In this document: in pieces, positions 30,889 to 39,307 of the stretch | Numbering within the stretch: the first letter of the stretch is position 1 | Layout of the letters: every line of letters begins with the position of its first letter | Assembly: GCA_963825405.1 (NCBI GenBank) | Contig: CAWGTB010000003.1 | Span: 558,001 to 622,000 of the forward strand | DNA length: 64,000 nt | Origin: JACPNO01 sp963825405 | GTDB lineage: Bacteria; Acidobacteriota; Terriglobia; Bryobacterales; Bryobacteraceae | Direction of reading: 5' to 3' | Made by a program: the position numbers and the translations under genes | Notes under the pieces: model-generated | The model's input: only the letters and a program-made list of their open reading frames with translations | What the model was told of the DNA's origin: nothing | Databases searched by the model: none

Positions 30889-31227
30889 ATGCTGGACCGC
30901 CTGGCAGGCAAGCTCGAGCAATACATGGATCTGTTGAGCACGCGCCAAAAGCTCGTCGCCTCCAATATTGCCAATGCCGAGACTCCCGGTTTCAAGACCA
31001 AAGACATCGATTTTCAAACCGAATTCATGAACGCCGCCGGCCTCGGCTCGCCTAACGCCTCCGAAGTGCGCGGCCTGGCGGCGCGGAACGACGGCAATAA
31101 CGTCAGCATCGACCGGGAAGCCCGGCTCCTTGCCGAAAACGCTCTGCGTTTCAACATTGCTTCCAACCTGCTGCGCGGACAGATTCGCACGGTTCGGGCA
31201 GCCATACAGGAAGGAAAAACCGGATGA
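30889..31227 (+). CDS. flgB: flagellar basal-body rod protein FlgB
   Basis: 112 residues, normal for FlgB. The rod signature LVASNIANAETPGFKTKDIDF starts at about residue 22, the usual distance from the initiator, which supports ATG 30889 despite the absence of room for a leader. A shorter start at 30925 would remove the first helix. The C-terminal helix (ENALRFNIASNLLRGQIRTVRAAIQEG) is conserved. First gene of flgBC-fliEFGHIJ; its end overlaps flgC by 4 nt. Confidence 0.93.
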   Translation: MLDRLAGKLEQYMDLLSTRQKLVASNIANAETPGFKTKDIDFQTEFMNAAGLGSPNASEVRGLAARNDGNNVSIDREARLLAENALRFNIASNLLRGQIRTVRAAIQEGKTG

Positions 31228-31658
31228 GCCTGTTTTCCCTGCTTTCGGTCAGCGCGTCGGGAATGTCGGCGCAGCGGGCCCGTGCGGAATTGCTGGTCGA
31301 AAATCTGGCCAATTCCGAAACCACGCGGACCGCGGAAGGCGGCCCTTACCGCCGCAAAGACGCAGTCTTCTCGAGCGAACCGGCGGAGTCGCCGTTCTCT
31401 TCCATATTCGAATCGCAGTTGGGACAGCCGGAAGGCGTGAAGGTGTCACAGATCGTCGTGGATGACCGCGAGCCGGACCGCCGCTATTTGCCTGGGCATC
31501 CGGATGCGGATAAGGACGGCTATGTCTCCTATCCGCGAATCAATCCCGCCGAGGACATGGTCGACCTCATGAGCGCGACGCGCAGTTATCAGGCCAACGT
31601 GGCTGCCATCTCGGCGGTGAAAGACATGATTCAGCGTTCCATCGATCTGCTGCGTTAA
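31224..31658 (+). CDS. flgC: flagellar basal-body rod protein FlgC
   Basis: 144 residues. N-terminal SVSASGMSAQRARAELLVENLANSETTRT and C-terminal YPRINPAEDMVDLMSATRSYQANVAAISAVKDMIQRSIDLL are the two halves of the rod/hook coiled coil. It forms the proximal rod with FlgB and FlgF. Its ATG overlaps the flgB stop (ATGA). Confidence 0.95.
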   Translation: MSLFSLLSVSASGMSAQRARAELLVENLANSETTRTAEGGPYRRKDAVFSSEPAESPFSSIFESQLGQPEGVKVSQIVVDDREPDRRYLPGHPDADKDGYVSYPRINPAEDMVDLMSATRSYQANVAAISAVKDMIQRSIDLLR

Positions 31659-31668
31659 CGGAAAACCC

Positions 31669-31977
31669 ATGCCTGCTCCCATCACACCTGTTTCGATGCC
31701 CGCGTTTGTGGATGGCGTTACGCGCGCTATCCAATCGCCCACCGACGCCAAGGGATCCTCGGAATTCCGCGGCGTGCTGGAAGGCGCCATTCAGAAAGTA
31801 GAAGACACCAGCAATCAGGCGACGAAGGCGGTCGAAGGCTTTCTCAACGGCGACGGCCAGGAACTGCATTCGGCGATCCTTGCCACCCAGCGCGCAGACC
31901 TGGCGTTCGAGCTCGGTCTACAAATTCGCAACAAAGTGATTTCGGCCTACCAGGAAGTCATGCGGATCCAGATGTAG
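31669..31977 (+). CDS. fliE: flagellar hook-basal body complex protein FliE
   Basis: 102 residues. The C-terminal part has GDGQELHSAILATQRADLAFELGLQIRNKVISAYQEVMRIQM, the conserved FliE helix that joins the MS ring to the rod. The N-terminus is Pro/Ala-rich and variable. It lies 10 nt after flgC and 21 nt before fliF in the same operon. Confidence 0.95.
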   Translation: MPAPITPVSMPAFVDGVTRAIQSPTDAKGSSEFRGVLEGAIQKVEDTSNQATKAVEGFLNGDGQELHSAILATQRADLAFELGLQIRNKVISAYQEVMRIQM

Positions 31978-31998
31978 TGCTGCCGTCCGCCTATCGCC

Positions 31999-33699
31999 AT
32001 GGAACAGTTTAGAAAGCTTTTCAGCAATTTATCCGCGATGCAACTGGTGACGATTGTCGCCACCGCGCTCGCCGTGGGCGGCGGATTGTTTGCGTTTGTC
32101 CAGTGGAAACGGGAAAGCGATTTCCGTCCGCTATACACCACACTCGCCTCCGAGGACGCGGGAGCCGTGGTGCAGAAGCTGAAGGAAGGCGGCATCGAAT
32201 ACCGGATTTCCGACAGCGGCTCCACCGTGCTGGTGCCCTCGGCGAAGCTGTCCGAGATGCGCCTGGAAATGGCGTCGGCAGGACTGCCCAAGAGCGGCCG
32301 CATTGGTTTCGAGTTGTTCGACAAGACCAACTTTGGCGCAACTGAATTCGTTGAGCACATCAACTACCGCCGGGCTCTGGAAGGCGAGCTGGAACGCACG
32401 GTGATGTCGCTGGCGGAAGTGGAACAAGCGCGCGTGCACGTGACGTTTCCCAAGGAATCGGTCTATTTGGAATCCCGGCAGGCGGCGAAAGCCAGTGTGG
32501 TGGTGCGGATCCGCCCAGGCGCTCGCCTGGTTCCGCAGAACGTCGTCGCTATCGAACATTTGCTGGCAAGCGCCGTGGAGGGCCTCGCGCCCGAATCGGT
32601 TTCCGTGTTGGATGTGAGCGGCCATCTGTTAAGCCGGGTTCATTCGGCTGCCGCGGCGGACGGAGGAGAATCGAGCGATCGCCTGCTCGAAACCCGCCAG
32701 AATATCGAAAAAGACTTGGTATCCAAAATCAACTCCACGCTCGAGCCTCTGCTCGGGCCGGAAAAGTTTCGCGCCGGCGCGTCGGTGGAATGCGATTTCT
32801 CGAGCGCCGAACAGAGCGAAGAAATTTTCGATCCCACTCGCTCCGTGATGGTGAGCTCACAGAAATCCGAAGACACCAGTAGTAGCGGCGGAAGCAGCGG
32901 CGGAGCAGGGGGCGTTCCCGGAACAGCCGCCAATTTGCCGCGTCCGCCCGCCAAACCCGCGACCACCATGGCCGGTACCTCGCGCCGAACCGAAAGCGTC
33001 ACCTACCAATCCAGCCGGACCGTTCGCCGCACCCGGATGCCGGATGGCACGGTGAAGAAAATGTCGCTCTCCGTGCTGGTTGACCAGGCTGCTCACTGGG
33101 AAGGGCAGGGAAAAGAAATGCATCGCGTGATCGACCAAGTGGCTCCTGAGAAGCTGAAATCCATTCGCGACCTGGTGGCAGCGGCTACGGGATTTTCGGC
33201 GGAGCGCGGTGACCAGCTTATTGTCGAGAGTTTGCCTTTCGAGTCGACGCTCAACCTGGAGCCCCCTTTGCCTCCCGGTCCGGCGCCGCAATCCAATGGT
33301 ATGAACAACGTGACCATGCCCAAATGGGTGCCGTCATGGCTGTCGCGCGCTCTCGACAACCGCTACATTTCGATGGGCGCACCTTTTGTTCTTGGCCTCC
33401 TGCTCATGGCGCTCCGGCGCATCTTTGCCGGCATGTTCGGCGGTAAAGGCAAGGCCATGCCGACCGCTCCCGTGGCATTGCCCGCCGGCGATACTGAGGC
33501 TCAGCGCACCGAACTATTGCGCGCTCAGTTACAAGAGCAGGCGGAACTGCAGGCGCAACTCGACTCCGACGCCTTGAGACTCGCCGGCACGCAAAACAAG
33601 AAAGCGGATGTGATGGTGAAGCGCCTTCGCGACAGTGTTACCAAAGACGCCACGCTATCGGCCCACGTGGTGCGCGGCTGGCTCAATGAAAACAACTAA
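31999..33699 (+). CDS. fliF: flagellar MS-ring protein FliF
   Basis: 566 residues. A first membrane helix around residues 16-35 precedes two YscJ/FliF ring-building motifs (FRPLYTTLASEDAGAVVQKLKEGGIEYRI, EFVEHINYRRALEGELERTVMSLAEVEQARVHVTFPKESVY). A Ser/Gly linker with SSSGGSSGGAGG lies in the middle of the periplasmic part, and a second membrane helix is near residue 455-475. The last segment (RLRDSVTKDATLSAHVVRGWLNE) is the FliG-binding tail. It forms the inner-membrane base of the motor. Confidence 0.96.
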   Translation: MEQFRKLFSNLSAMQLVTIVATALAVGGGLFAFVQWKRESDFRPLYTTLASEDAGAVVQKLKEGGIEYRISDSGSTVLVPSAKLSEMRLEMASAGLPKSGRIGFELFDKTNFGATEFVEHINYRRALEGELERTVMSLAEVEQARVHVTFPKESVYLESRQAAKASVVVRIRPGARLVPQNVVAIEHLLASAVEGLAPESVSVLDVSGHLLSRVHSAAAADGGESSDRLLETRQNIEKDLVSKINSTLEPLLGPEKFRAGASVECDFSSAEQSEEIFDPTRSVMVSSQKSEDTSSSGGSSGGAGGVPGTAANLPRPPAKPATTMAGTSRRTESVTYQSSRTVRRTRMPDGTVKKMSLSVLVDQAAHWEGQGKEMHRVIDQVAPEKLKSIRDLVAAATGFSAERGDQLIVESLPFESTLNLEPPLPPGPAPQSNGMNNVTMPKWVPSWLSRALDNRYISMGAPFVLGLLLMALRRIFAGMFGGKGKAMPTAPVALPAGDTEAQRTELLRAQLQEQAELQAQLDSDALRLAGTQNKKADVMVKRLRDSVTKDATLSAHVVRGWLNENN

Positions 33700-33705
33700 C
33701 CATTC

Positions 33706-34776
33706 ATGAATGCCCAATTGGAAGCCCACTCGCAGCGAAACATGGCCGTAGCCGAGATTCCCGACGCCGATTACGGCAACATTGGGGGCGTGCGCAAGGC
33801 CGCCATGCTCCTGATCAGTTTAGGCGATCAGGCCAGCGCCAAAATCATTTCCCAGCTATCCGAGGAAGAGATTCAGCGAGTCAGCAGAGAGGTGGCCGGG
33901 CTGCGGTCCCTCAGCGCCGACAAGCTGGAAAGCGTGCTGGAGGAATTCAGCCACCTGACGCTCGCCAGCGATTACGTGGTCAGCGGCGGTTTTGAATATG
34001 CGAAGAAGATGCTAGTAACGGCCTTCGGCCAGGATGGCGGCCAGCGACTGCTGGACCGGCTGCCGCCGGAACTGGGCGAGAAACCGTCTGCCTTCAGCGC
34101 GCTTCAGAAGGCAGAGCCAAAGCAACTGGCACGCTTCCTGCAAGCCGAGCACCCACAGACCATCGCGCTGATTCTTTCGCACCTCGACTCTTCTAAATCG
34201 GCGGCGCTGCTGTCGTCGCTGCCGGAGGAGATGCGTTCCGATATCGCTCTGCGCATGGCCGGGCTGGATCAGATTGCGCCTGAAATTGTCGCGAAGATCG
34301 GCAGCGTGATCGCCGACAAGCTGAAGGGCCTTGGCGATGTCAGCCGGGAATCGCATGGCGGTGTCCGCGCCGTTGCCGAAATGTTCAACCGCCTGGATTC
34401 CGGCATGGGTGAAACGCTGCTCGCCAGCGTGGAACAACGCGATCCCAATACCGCGGCCAGCATCCGCAATCTGATGTTTGTGTTCGAAGATTGCCTGACG
34501 CTGGATTCGAACGGCATCAAGGAAGTACTGGCGCGGGTGGACAAAAAGATTCTCACTGTCGCGCTCAAAGGCACCAGCGATACGCTGAAGAATCACTTCA
34601 CGTCATGCATGTCGCAGCGCGGCGCCGAAATGCTGAAAGAAGACATGGAGGCTGCCGGGCCGGTCCGTATCAAAGACGTGGAAGAGGCCCAGAAGCAGAT
34701 CATCGCCAAGGTGAAGGAGCTGCAAACTGAGGGCGTGATCAGCACCAAGGGCGGCAGCGACCAATATGTCGTCTAG
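33706..34776 (+). CDS. fliG: flagellar motor switch protein FliG
   Basis: 356 residues. The N-terminal FliF-binding domain starts GGVRKAAMLLISLGDQASAKIISQLSEEEI; the middle has KAEPKQLARFLQAEHPQTIALILSHL (EHPQ motif); the C-terminal torque domain has MFVFEDCLTLDSNGIKEVLARVDKKIL with the charged residues that meet MotA. It transmits force and switching. It lies 6 nt after fliF, and its end overlaps fliH by 11 nt. Confidence 0.97.
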   Translation: MNAQLEAHSQRNMAVAEIPDADYGNIGGVRKAAMLLISLGDQASAKIISQLSEEEIQRVSREVAGLRSLSADKLESVLEEFSHLTLASDYVVSGGFEYAKKMLVTAFGQDGGQRLLDRLPPELGEKPSAFSALQKAEPKQLARFLQAEHPQTIALILSHLDSSKSAALLSSLPEEMRSDIALRMAGLDQIAPEIVAKIGSVIADKLKGLGDVSRESHGGVRAVAEMFNRLDSGMGETLLASVEQRDPNTAASIRNLMFVFEDCLTLDSNGIKEVLARVDKKILTVALKGTSDTLKNHFTSCMSQRGAEMLKEDMEAAGPVRIKDVEEAQKQIIAKVKELQTEGVISTKGGSDQYVV

Positions 34777-35416
34777 GGCGTTGATCGAAAATCGCGCGGA
34801 ACTGGTGCAAGCTTTTTCCTGGTCTGTGGTCGCGCCAGACGAAACACACAACCCCCATTCAGGCGCCGACCGGTCCGCGCAGCCGGCAATCCACGATGCC
34901 GAGCTGGAACAAGCCACGCAAGAGCGCATTTCCCAGGCTCGCCAAGCCGGATTCACCGAAGGCGAAGCTTCCGGCCGGGCGAAAGCGCAGGGCGAAGTTC
35001 GCGCGGCGATGGACAGGCTTGCCCAAAGCATCGCCGACATCGGCGAATTCCGGGATACTCTCCACAGGCAAGCCGAGGTGGAGGCAGTGCGCCTATCCGT
35101 CGCCATAGCACGGCGGGTGTTGCGCCGCGAGTTAACGGTTGATCCCGGTGCCATCGAAGGCTTGGTCAGAGCCGCCCTCGAACGCTTGCAATCGCACGAG
35201 AGCTGCCGCGTACGCGTCAATCCGGATCACGTTTCGGCTATGCGTGCGGCCCTGGAACGTGCGGGAATGAGCGCCAAGGTAGAGGTGATCGCCGATCCTG
35301 CACAAGAACCGGGCGCGGCGATTTTCGAAATGCCCGGCGGGAACCTGGATGCATCCATGGATTCGCAATTGCGCGAGATCGAACGCGGCCTGGCCGATCG
35401 GTTTCAACGCCCATGA
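34766..35416 (+). CDS. fliH: flagellar export ATPase regulator FliH
   Basis: 216 residues. Variable N-terminus, then a Glu/Ala/Arg coiled coil (QARQAGFTEGEASGRAKAQGEV), then the C-terminal domain with VRLSVAIARRVLRRELTVDPGAIEGLVRAALERL and the NPDHV and DPAQEPGAAIFEMPGGNLDASMDSQL motifs. It links FliI to the export gate and the C ring. The ATG overlaps the fliG end by 11 nt and its stop overlaps fliI by 4 nt. Confidence 0.92.
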   Translation: MSSRALIENRAELVQAFSWSVVAPDETHNPHSGADRSAQPAIHDAELEQATQERISQARQAGFTEGEASGRAKAQGEVRAAMDRLAQSIADIGEFRDTLHRQAEVEAVRLSVAIARRVLRRELTVDPGAIEGLVRAALERLQSHESCRVRVNPDHVSAMRAALERAGMSAKVEVIADPAQEPGAAIFEMPGGNLDASMDSQLREIERGLADRFQRP

Positions 35417-37203
35417 GCACCATAATTGCTCCGCCCGCCATTAATCTGGATTCCTATCTGGCGCGGCTCGACAAGCTGGATCCATTTGTGTGGTCGGGTA
35501 AAGTCGTCGAGCTGGTCGGATTGCTCATCGAATCGCGCGGCCCGGCCGCGGCTATCGGCGATTTCTGCGAGATTCTCACCTCGAGCGGGCGTGCCATTCG
35601 CACCCAGGTAATTGGTTTTCGTAACGGCAACCTGCTTTCGATGGCGCTCGAAGAGATCGACGGCCTGAGATTGGGCGATACTATCGTGGCGCGCGCCGAG
35701 CAGGCACGGATGGGCGTTGGCCCAGCGCTGTTGGGACGTGTTCTCGACGGTTTTGGCCGGCCTATCGATTCGCTGGGCCCGCCGGAGGCGGCCGATTTCT
35801 ACGATCTCTACAAGTTGCCGCCCAATCCTCTCGAGCGCGAGCACATCACCGAACCGCTGGTCACCGGCATTCGCACGATCGATGGCATGCTGCCCTGCGG
35901 CCGCGGCCAGAGAATCGGTATTTTCGGCGGCAGCGGCGTCGGTAAGAGCACGCTCCTCGGCGCCATGTCGCGCGATAGTTCAGCCGACGTCAGCGTGATC
36001 GCCCTCATCGGCGAGCGCAATCGCGAGGTACGCGCATTTCTCGAACATGACCTCGGGAAGGAAGGGATGCGCAAATCGGTGGTTGTGGTCGCGACTTCCG
36101 ATAGCCCCGCGCCCATCCGCCTGCGCGCCTGCTTCGTGGCGCTATCGATCGCCGAATATTTTCGCGACCAGGGCGCCAGCGTCCTGATGGTGATGGATTC
36201 CGTCACCCGCCTGGCCATGGCGCAGCGCGAGATCGGCCTTTCCGCCGGCGAGCCGCCCAGCCAAAAAGGTTATCCGCCTTCGGTGTTCAGCTTGCTGCCG
36301 AAGATTTTCGAGCGCGCGGGAAACTTTCATAAGGGCTCGATCACCGGATTCTTCACGGTCCTGGTGGAAGGCGACGATTTCAACGAGCCTATCTGCGATG
36401 CCGTGCGCTCGATGTTGGACGGCCATATCATTCTTTCGCGCGCGCTCGGAGCCGCGGGCCACTATCCCGCGATCGACGTGCTGCAATCGGTGAGCCGGCT
36501 GACGACGCAAATCGCCGCAGCCGATCAACTGGAATTCGTGCGCAAGCTACGCGACGCGCTGTCCACTTATCAGCAGGCCGAGGATCTGATCCAGTTGGGC
36601 GCGTATGTCGCGGGCACCAACGCCAAGCTGGATGCCGTGATTCGCATGCGTCCGGAGCTGCTGCGTTTCCTTCAGCAGGATTCGCGGCATGAATCCAAAT
36701 GGGCCGATACCATCACCGGCCTGCGTCAGCCTGGCAACTCTGCTGCCATGACCACGTTCACATTTCGTCTGGAAAAAGTGCTGCGCTGGCGGCAAACCCA
36801 ACTCGAGCTGGAACAGTTCACCTTGAGCCGCCTCACAGCCGAGTGTGTGCGCTGGGGCGCCACGCTCAAGAAACTCGAGGACGGGCGGCGGGCCGCGGAA
36901 ACGTCGGCGCATTCGTCAGGCCCGGTCGGCGGCGGGTATCTGGGCGCGCTGGCAACGTATCAGAAACACATCCAGCACGAGAAGCAGATCTGCTTGGAGC
37001 GCCTGCGGGAAAGTGAGCGCAAAGTAGAGCAGCAGCGCGCCCGCTTGCTCAAGGCCCGGCGCGAATTCCGGTTCCTCGAAAAGCTTCGTCACTTACGCCG
37101 CGCGGAATGGGAACTCGCCGTCGACCGGGAATTCGAAGCTCTGGCGGCTGAAGCCTACCTGGCTCGCTGGGCGCCGCGGCCCCGGCCTCACACCACCGTC
37201 TAG
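35413..37203 (+). CDS. fliI: flagellar export ATPase FliI, read through into FliJ
   Basis: As read, 596 residues. Residues 1-440 are FliI: the P-loop GGSGVGKST at 172-180, VIALIGERNREVRAFLEHDLG, MVMDSVTRLAMAQREIGLS and GEPPSQKGYPPSVFSLLPKIFERAG. Residues after about 446 are FliJ. The joining stretch DTITGLRQPGNSAAMTTF is atypical for FliI; deleting one C at 36730-36731 gives ITGLRQLATLLP and a TGA that overlaps the FliJ ATG, the same ATGA arrangement as other junctions here. So two separate genes with one base error or mutation is more likely than a true fusion. FliI hydrolyses ATP to unfold and load export substrates. Confidence 0.9.
   Translation: MSTIIAPPAINLDSYLARLDKLDPFVWSGKVVELVGLLIESRGPAAAIGDFCEILTSSGRAIRTQVIGFRNGNLLSMALEEIDGLRLGDTIVARAEQARMGVGPALLGRVLDGFGRPIDSLGPPEAADFYDLYKLPPNPLEREHITEPLVTGIRTIDGMLPCGRGQRIGIFGGSGVGKSTLLGAMSRDSSADVSVIALIGERNREVRAFLEHDLGKEGMRKSVVVVATSDSPAPIRLRACFVALSIAEYFRDQGASVLMVMDSVTRLAMAQREIGLSAGEPPSQKGYPPSVFSLLPKIFERAGNFHKGSITGFFTVLVEGDDFNEPICDAVRSMLDGHIILSRALGAAGHYPAIDVLQSVSRLTTQIAAADQLEFVRKLRDALSTYQQAEDLIQLGAYVAGTNAKLDAVIRMRPELLRFLQQDSRHESKWADTITGLRQPGNSAAMTTFTFRLEKVLRWRQTQLELEQFTLSRLTAECVRWGATLKKLEDGRRAAETSAHSSGPVGGGYLGALATYQKHIQHEKQICLERLRESERKVEQQRARLLKARREFRFLEKLRHLRRAEWELAVDREFEALAAEAYLARWAPRPRPHTTV
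36748..37203 (+). CDS. fliJ: flagellar export protein FliJ (in frame with fliI as sequenced)
   Basis: 151 residues from ATG 36748. It begins TTFTFRLEKVLRWRQTQLELEQFTLSRL, the FliJ start, and is one long coiled coil with a charged pattern (EKQICLERLRESERKVEQQRARLLKARREFRFLEKLRHLRR region). It connects the FliI hexamer to FlhA and drives substrate entry. The stop converges with motB over 4 nt. See the fliI entry for the junction. Confidence 0.88.
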   Translation: MTTFTFRLEKVLRWRQTQLELEQFTLSRLTAECVRWGATLKKLEDGRRAAETSAHSSGPVGGGYLGALATYQKHIQHEKQICLERLRESERKVEQQRARLLKARREFRFLEKLRHLRRAEWELAVDREFEALAAEAYLARWAPRPRPHTTV

Positions 37204-38048
37204 CCGTGCTTCGGAGCCGTTTTTGCAGCCTCGCCAGGGGCGGCCTTTTCCGGCGCGGCTTTCTCCAGCACCGCCTTCTCTGGTTCGGCCGAGATGCGTT
37301 TCAGATTCAGGATGACGATGTCTACGCGGCGATTGCGCGCGCGCCCCTCGTCGGTGTCGTTCTCGGCGACCGGCGAAGTATCGGCGTAGCCGGCGACGGC
37401 GAACCGGTCGGCCGGGATCTTGAACTTGCTCGAAAGCACGTCCAGCATCGTAATGCTGCGGGCTGCCGACAATTCCCAGTTATTGCGAAAACGCGCTGTG
37501 TGGATCGGGACTGAATCGGTGTGCCCTTCGAGGCGAACCGGATTCGGCAAATCTTTAAGCACACCCGCTACTTTCTCGATGCTGGGAAGGCTGCGCGGCT
37601 CGACCGCGTCTCCGCCCGACGGAAAAAAAGCCGCCTGCTGCAGACTGATCACCAGGCCGCGAGGCTCCAGGCGCATTTGAATTTTGCCGGTCTTGATTTC
37701 ATCTTCCAGTTCTTTGTTCAGAAACTGCAGCGAGGGCAGTAATTCAACCACGCTCGGCGTTGGGGTCTTATCCACCTTCTGCGCGCCGCCGGGCCCTTTG
37801 AGCTGGGCGTTGCCCTTGCCCTTTTCGTCCACAGTCCCGCCCAGGATTTCGCGCACCGCGGCAGTCATCCCGCCATGATCGAGCGCTTCCTTGACGGAAT
37901 CGGAAACTTGCTGTGCTTTGGATTTATCAGTCTGCGAAGTCGCGAACATCACCACGAAGAAGGCGAAGAGCAGAGTGATGAAATCCGCATAGGAAACCAG
38001 CCAGCGTTCGTGATTCTCGTGAGCGGCGTGTTTTTTTTGTCTTGCCAT
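37200..38048 (-). CDS. motB: flagellar motor stator protein MotB
   Basis: 282 residues. A single membrane helix SYADFITLLFAFFVVMFATS carries Asp22, the ion-binding residue of MotB. After a plug/linker comes an OmpA-like peptidoglycan-binding domain (GHTDSVPIHTARFRNNWELSAARS, RARNRRVDIVIL). The C-terminus has an Ala/Glu/Pro/Lys-rich tail with repeated EKAAPEKAAPGEAA units. Last gene of flbD-motA-motB. Confidence 0.94.
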   Translation of the reverse strand: MARQKKHAAHENHERWLVSYADFITLLFAFFVVMFATSQTDKSKAQQVSDSVKEALDHGGMTAAVREILGGTVDEKGKGNAQLKGPGGAQKVDKTPTPSVVELLPSLQFLNKELEDEIKTGKIQMRLEPRGLVISLQQAAFFPSGGDAVEPRSLPSIEKVAGVLKDLPNPVRLEGHTDSVPIHTARFRNNWELSAARSITMLDVLSSKFKIPADRFAVAGYADTSPVAENDTDEGRARNRRVDIVILNLKRISAEPEKAVLEKAAPEKAAPGEAAKTAPKHG

Positions 38049-38074
38049 GTGCGTGTATGGACCCCTGAGGTTGT

Positions 38075-38923
38075 CTATGTTGCGGCCGGCGCGGTACGAG
38101 CCCCGGCGGCTGCGGGCGCTTCCTTGGCGGCCTTCTTGCTGTGTTCGTGGAGCGTGTAGGCTTCCAGTTTGCTGCGAATCAGTTTGGGATTGAGACCCTC
38201 CACAATGCCGGCTACGCCTTCCAGCATCAATTCCTGGGTTTGCGTCACCTTCTGCATGCGGACTTTGATTTTGTTGCCGGCCGGTAGAAAAAACAGATTG
38301 GCAGTGCCCACGCCGTAAACCGTCGCCACGAACGCAACCGCAATGCCGTGTCCCACTTCCTCGATGTTGGCCAGATTCTTCATGACCTGAATCAGGCCCA
38401 GCACCGCGCCGATGATACCGATCGTCGGGGCATAGCCGCCGGCCGATTCGAAAACTTTGGCCTCGGCTTCGGCGTGATGCTCATCGAGCGAGATTTGGAG
38501 CTCCATGGTCTTGCGGATCACATCCAGATCGGTGCCGTCGACTGCCAGGTTGAGCGCTTTGCGCAGAAACGGATCCTGAATGGCGTTGGCGTCGTTCTCG
38601 AGAGAAACGATGCCGCTTTTGCGCGCCTTGGCGGCATAGCCGATGATTTCTTCGATGATCGCCGCCGGGCTCTCGTCGGGCGCGAAAAATATCAGCCCTA
38701 GTTTCTTGACGGCGCCGATCAGCGTCCCCATCGGGGTAGTCACCATCACCGCGCCGATGGTGCCGGCCAGTACAATAATTGCGGCGGTGACCTGGGCGAC
38801 ATCTTTGACCTTGCCGCCTTCCATGACCAGGCCGCCCAGAATGCCGCCGATCGCCAGGATCAGGCCGCCAATGGTCGCCAGGTCGGGTTTGCTGCCGGAC
38901 TTTTTCTTGGCCGCGTCAGCCAT
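38075..38923 (-). CDS. motA: flagellar motor stator protein MotA
   Basis: 282 residues from ATG 38923; an upstream in-frame start would add 16 residues overlapping flbD and is disfavoured. Four membrane helices are present, two before and two after the cytoplasmic domain (LATIGGLILAIGGILGGLVMEGG, VAQVTAAIIVLAGTIGAVMVT; SAGGYAPTIGIIGAVLGLIQVM, IAVAFVATVYGVGTANLFFLPAG). The cytoplasmic loop with charged helices contacts FliG. It forms the proton channel with MotB, encoded 26 nt downstream. Confidence 0.94.
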   Translation of the reverse strand: MADAAKKKSGSKPDLATIGGLILAIGGILGGLVMEGGKVKDVAQVTAAIIVLAGTIGAVMVTTPMGTLIGAVKKLGLIFFAPDESPAAIIEEIIGYAAKARKSGIVSLENDANAIQDPFLRKALNLAVDGTDLDVIRKTMELQISLDEHHAEAEAKVFESAGGYAPTIGIIGAVLGLIQVMKNLANIEEVGHGIAVAFVATVYGVGTANLFFLPAGNKIKVRMQKVTQTQELMLEGVAGIVEGLNPKLIRSKLEAYTLHEHSKKAAKEAPAAAGARTAPAAT

Positions 38924-39179
38924 CGATCTCGCCTGGCGACTTAATCTTGGCTTCGTGATGGTCGGAGTCAAAATGCCTCAGGGGGCACGCTGGCGCGCCG
39001 GCAAGAATCGACCGGCGAAATTGGATCACCCGCTCTACGACCTCTTCAGCCGACTCCCGCACCACGATCTTCTGGCCGGTGGTCAGGGTCACGACGGTGT
39101 CCGGAGTCACCTCCATGTGCTCAATGAGATCCGAGTTCAGAACCAGCGGAGCGTGATTGAGGCGTGTGAGCTGGATCAT
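38916..39179 (-). CDS. flbD: FlbD-family flagellar protein
   Basis: 87 residues. MIQLTRLNHAPLVLNSDLIEHMEVTPDTVVTLTTGQKIVVRESAEEVVERV is the FlbD family core (about 60-70 residues); a 20-residue tail follows. Its role is undefined, and it commonly stands next to motA or the hook genes. Its end overlaps motA by 8 nt, and it starts the sigma28-type operon. Confidence 0.92.
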   Translation of the reverse strand: MIQLTRLNHAPLVLNSDLIEHMEVTPDTVVTLTTGQKIVVRESAEEVVERVIQFRRSILAGAPACPLRHFDSDHHEAKIKSPGEIDG

Positions 39180-39200
39180 GGTCGGTTGCCGTCTTAATTC

Positions 39201-39227
39201 TTATCGGCAATTTACCCTATTTATTCC
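39201..39227 (-). promoter_or_regulatory. candidate sigma28-type promoter of flbD-motAB
   Basis: On the minus strand GCCGATAA (39208 down to 39201) is an exact match to the enteric sigma28 -10, and GGAA (39227-39224) lies 15 nt upstream, as before fliC. The predicted start is near 39194, about 15 nt ahead of the flbD ATG. Confidence 0.6.
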
Positions 39228-39289
39228 AAATAATTTACGGTAATGACCTGAGTTAACAGACATTATTTTCAACAAAAAGTCCGGCTCCG

Positions 39290-39297
39290 GCCGATAA
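39290..39297 (+). promoter_or_regulatory. candidate sigma28-type -10 box for the gene at 39308
   Basis: GCCGATAA at 39290-39297, exact. The -35 zone is AACAAAAAG, not close to TAAAGTTT or GGAA. The predicted start near 39304 lies 4 nt before the ATG. It faces away from the flbD promoter about 80 bp to the left. Confidence 0.5.
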
Positions 39298-39307
39298 GAA
39301 GTGTAGG

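Noticed and set aside
35413..37203. Genuine evolutionary FliI-FliJ fusion
   Set aside because: One base change restores two separate genes with an ATGA overlap, and other single-base errors are present in the window.
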